Source: CAZAMP01 sp964486455 (GTDB taxonomy: Bacteria; Eisenbacteria; RBG-16-71-46; CAZAMP01). From it: a stretch of DNA of 38,275 nucleotides. The translations under genes and the position numbers were made by a program. The stretch is taken from positions 1 to 38,275 of the forward strand of contig CAZAMP010000041.1 of NCBI GenBank assembly GCA_964486455.1, read 5' to 3'. Numbering within the stretch: the first letter of the stretch is position 1; each line of letters opens with the position of its first letter. Below, in pieces: positions 36,935 through 38,275 of the stretch. The notes under the pieces are model-generated. The model ran no database searches and was not told the origin of the DNA. It saw only the letters and a program-made list of their open reading frames with translations.

Positions 36935-37641
36935 ACGGACTTCGGGCTCCAGCCCCTCAGCGAACGATTCTCTTTCGCCTGGTCGCGTTCCTGATGCACC
37001 TGCAGCTTCGCTCCGCGATTCACAAGACGGCGCACAAGCAGTTCATCGTGATGGCGTTCGTCTTCGGCGCGGGAGTCACGGCGCTCGCGACCATCGCGAC
37101 CGCCGCACACATCACGAAGCTCCCGTTGCTCTTTCCGCCGCTGGGGCCGTCTGCTTTCATACTCTTCTACACACCGATGTCGGTAGCGGCGAGTCCGCGA
37201 AGCGTCATCCTCTCGCACGGTGTCGCCCTGGCCTCCGGGTTAGTCGCGCTTCATGTCGTGGCGGCGCTGTTTCCGGACGCCGGGCTTTTTGACCCGAGTA
37301 TCCTCCACGAACATCGGATCCTTGCCATCGCGCTTGCCGTTGCGATGACCAGTAGCGCCACGATCAGCCTGCGCTGCGTGCATCCTCCCGCGGCGGCGAC
37401 GGCGCTGATCGCCGCGATGGGGTTCATGACGAATCCGGTGCAGATCGCGGGACTTCTGGTTGCCGTGGTGCTGCTCGTCGCCGAGGCGTTCGTCTTCAAC
37501 CGGCTCTTGGGGGGCTTCCCCTACCCGCTCTGGCGGGCCGATCCGAAGGTCGCTAGGAGCTTTGGCGTGCTCGCGGGCATCCCGGACGGCCACTCCACGT
37601 TCTGGCAGCAACTCGCCCATCAGGTGTTTCAAAAGCACTAG
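36931..37641 (+). CDS. HPP family integral membrane protein
   Basis: A 236-residue membrane protein with about five hydrophobic helices and the HPP signatures LFPPLGPSAFILFYTP and the eponymous VHPPAAATALIA. A C-terminal cytoplasmic tail of about 40 residues follows NRLLGGFPYPL. Some plant and cyanobacterial HPP proteins have been linked to nitrite transport, but most are uncharacterised. The GTG at 36931 overlaps the HDOD stop (GTGA), with GGGAG at 36921-36925 as ribosome site; an upstream GTG at 36925 would overlap that site. Coupled translation with the HDOD protein is likely. Confidence 0.9.
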   Translation: MNGLRAPAPQRTILFRLVAFLMHLQLRSAIHKTAHKQFIVMAFVFGAGVTALATIATAAHITKLPLLFPPLGPSAFILFYTPMSVAASPRSVILSHGVALASGLVALHVVAALFPDAGLFDPSILHEHRILAIALAVAMTSSATISLRCVHPPAAATALIAAMGFMTNPVQIAGLLVAVVLLVAEAFVFNRLLGGFPYPLWRADPKVARSFGVLAGIPDGHSTFWQQLAHQVFQKH

Positions 37642-37647
37642 CCGCCA

Positions 37648-37666
37648 CCGTCCGGCCTTGGGACGG
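37648..37666 (+). terminator. Weak hairpin after the HPP gene
   Basis: CCGTCC-n7-GGACGG forms a 6-bp stem seven bases after the HPP stop. There is no T-run, so it may be a weak or factor-aided terminator. Confidence 0.3.
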
Positions 37667-37775
37667 CAGTGTGGTGTTCGACCCTGCGCCGGTCGCGCCG
37701 CACGAGGCGCTTGCCCCCCCGCCACCTCGACCCTATCGTTGTGGGCCAGCACCCTTAACGTTAGGAGTCGAGTCC

Positions 37776-38150
37776 ATGACCGATAGCGCGCCACTCAATC
37801 CACAGGGAACCATCTGCCACGTTTACTTCAGCGTTCCCAATCTCGACAAAGCAAAGGCCTTTTACGGCGAGCTATTCGGGTGGGAGTTCCATCCTTTCGG
37901 CGAAGGGCGTCTCTTCTTCGATGCGCCGGAGCCGGGGCCGTCGGGCTCGATCGGACTCGGGATCGCTGATCAGAACCCGCGCACGGTGTTCTTCGTCAAC
38001 GTTGACGACATCGCGAAGACAGTCGAGAAAGCCGAAAGCCTGGGCGGCAAGTTGGTCGGGAGAAAGCGTGAGATCCCGGATGGAATCGGCTACTACGCAC
38101 TTCTCCGGGCGCCCGAAGGGAACATGATCGGCCTCTACTCGCCGGCCTAG
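37776..38150 (+). CDS. VOC family (glyoxalase-like) protein
   Basis: A 124-residue single vicinal-oxygen-chelate domain. Seen: GTICHVYFSVPNLDKAKAFY followed by GELFGWEF, FFVNVDDIAKTVEKAESLGGK, GYYALLRAPEGNMIGLYSP with the typical last metal Glu/Asn region. Such proteins bind metal and act in aldehyde detoxification, dioxygenation or antibiotic binding; the activity is not predictable. ATG 37776 has TAGGAG at 37761-37766; a longer reading frame upstream (Pro-rich) is not credible. It stands alone. Confidence 0.92.
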   Translation: MTDSAPLNPQGTICHVYFSVPNLDKAKAFYGELFGWEFHPFGEGRLFFDAPEPGPSGSIGLGIADQNPRTVFFVNVDDIAKTVEKAESLGGKLVGRKREIPDGIGYYALLRAPEGNMIGLYSPA

Positions 38151-38156
38151 GGTGAA

Positions 38157-38275
38157 GGGCGGCCCTCGCGTTGGAGTGAGCCTCCACCTTTGGGTGGGCA
38201 CTTGCTGAGGCGTGAGCCCGCGCGCCCCGCGTCAGCGAGGTGTGATTTGTCTCCCCGGGGAAACAGCCTGAAGGT
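38157..38275. other. Hairpin-rich noncoding tail at window end
   Basis: No gene start is visible here. Three inverted repeats follow one another: CCACC-TTTG-GGTGG (38184-38197), GCTGAGGCG paired with CGCGTCAGC (38204-38236, one mismatch), and the palindrome TCCCCGGGGA (38252-38261). This may be a terminator region, a structured leader of the next gene, or part of a small RNA. The window ends before it can be settled. Confidence 0.35.

Noticed and set aside
37756..37763. Palindrome TAACGTTA before the VOC gene
   Set aside because: An 8-base palindrome beside a ribosome site is likely by chance, and no promoter or second site supports it.
38229..38275. Possible 23S rRNA fragment (GGGGAAACAGCC) at the window end
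   Set aside because: The likeness covers only about a dozen bases and the surrounding sequence does not follow any rRNA I know.
1..38275. Search for CRISPR arrays, insertion sequences, phage genes, toxin-antitoxin pairs or restriction genes
   Set aside because: No regularly spaced repeats, transposase, integrase or such genes were seen. The window is chromosomal core and accessory metabolism.

Overview
The window is about 38 kb of high-G+C bacterial chromosome. It carries some 33 protein genes, no rRNA or tRNA gene that I can see, and no CRISPR array, insertion sequence or phage module. Several traits point to a didermic bacterium with an outer membrane: two TonB-dependent receptors, a lipoprotein-type membrane fusion protein, multiheme periplasmic cytochromes, and a secreted metalloprotease ending in a FlgD-like Ig domain. 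FlgD-type tails on secreted proteins are common in the FCB-related candidate phyla (Eisenbacteria, Krumholzibacteriota, Latescibacterota and similar), so an uncultured member of that neighbourhood is my best guess. This is inference, not proof. The first ~55 bases read like error-prone contig edge.

Region 1 (1-6.4 kb): the 3' part of a hybrid histidine kinase (HATPase-REC-REC-HPt) and a response regulator with a four-cysteine output domain. Facing them are a MacB-type permease, its periplasmic fusion lipoprotein and a small hypothetical gene, with no ATPase in the window. A symmetric bidirectional promoter separates that group from an M42 aminopeptidase.

Region 2 (6.4-14.8 kb): a sensory island. 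One TonB-dependent receptor diverges from a 1187-residue membrane PAS/GAF histidine kinase. The kinase is followed, apparently in one operon, by a second receptor and a YfiR-like periplasmic protein. The kinase has no receiver of its own, and the response regulator of region 1 has no DNA-binding domain.

Region 3 (14.8-23.2 kb): housekeeping and metabolism. It holds a histone-deacetylase-fold deacetylase, a Bfd-like [2Fe-2S] ferredoxin, two tandem GAPDH paralogues (one with a remodelled phosphate loop) behind nested palindromes, and a tight reverse-strand run of S9 peptidase, trpS, leuD, GNAT and MBL hydrolase. A sparse 750-bp stretch follows.

Region 4 (23.9-31.3 kb): a secreted Zn protease, a YwiC-like membrane protein, a cupin and a DUF1579 protein. 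Next comes a redox module: an Rrf2 regulator with three cysteines, a TetR regulator with its own palindromic operator, a ten-heme cytochrome c fused to a membrane cytochrome b (CbcL-like architecture), and a convergent tetraheme cytochrome.

Region 5 (31.4-38.3 kb): a molybdenum-cofactor operon, maf - mobB/mobA fusion - moeA - moaC - MOSC/mogA fusion. After it come an HDOD protein coupled to an HPP-family membrane protein, a VOC protein, and a hairpin-rich tail at the window end.

The strongest candidates for new biology are the receptor-kinase-receptor-YfiR island and the TetR-controlled decaheme/cytochrome b fusion.
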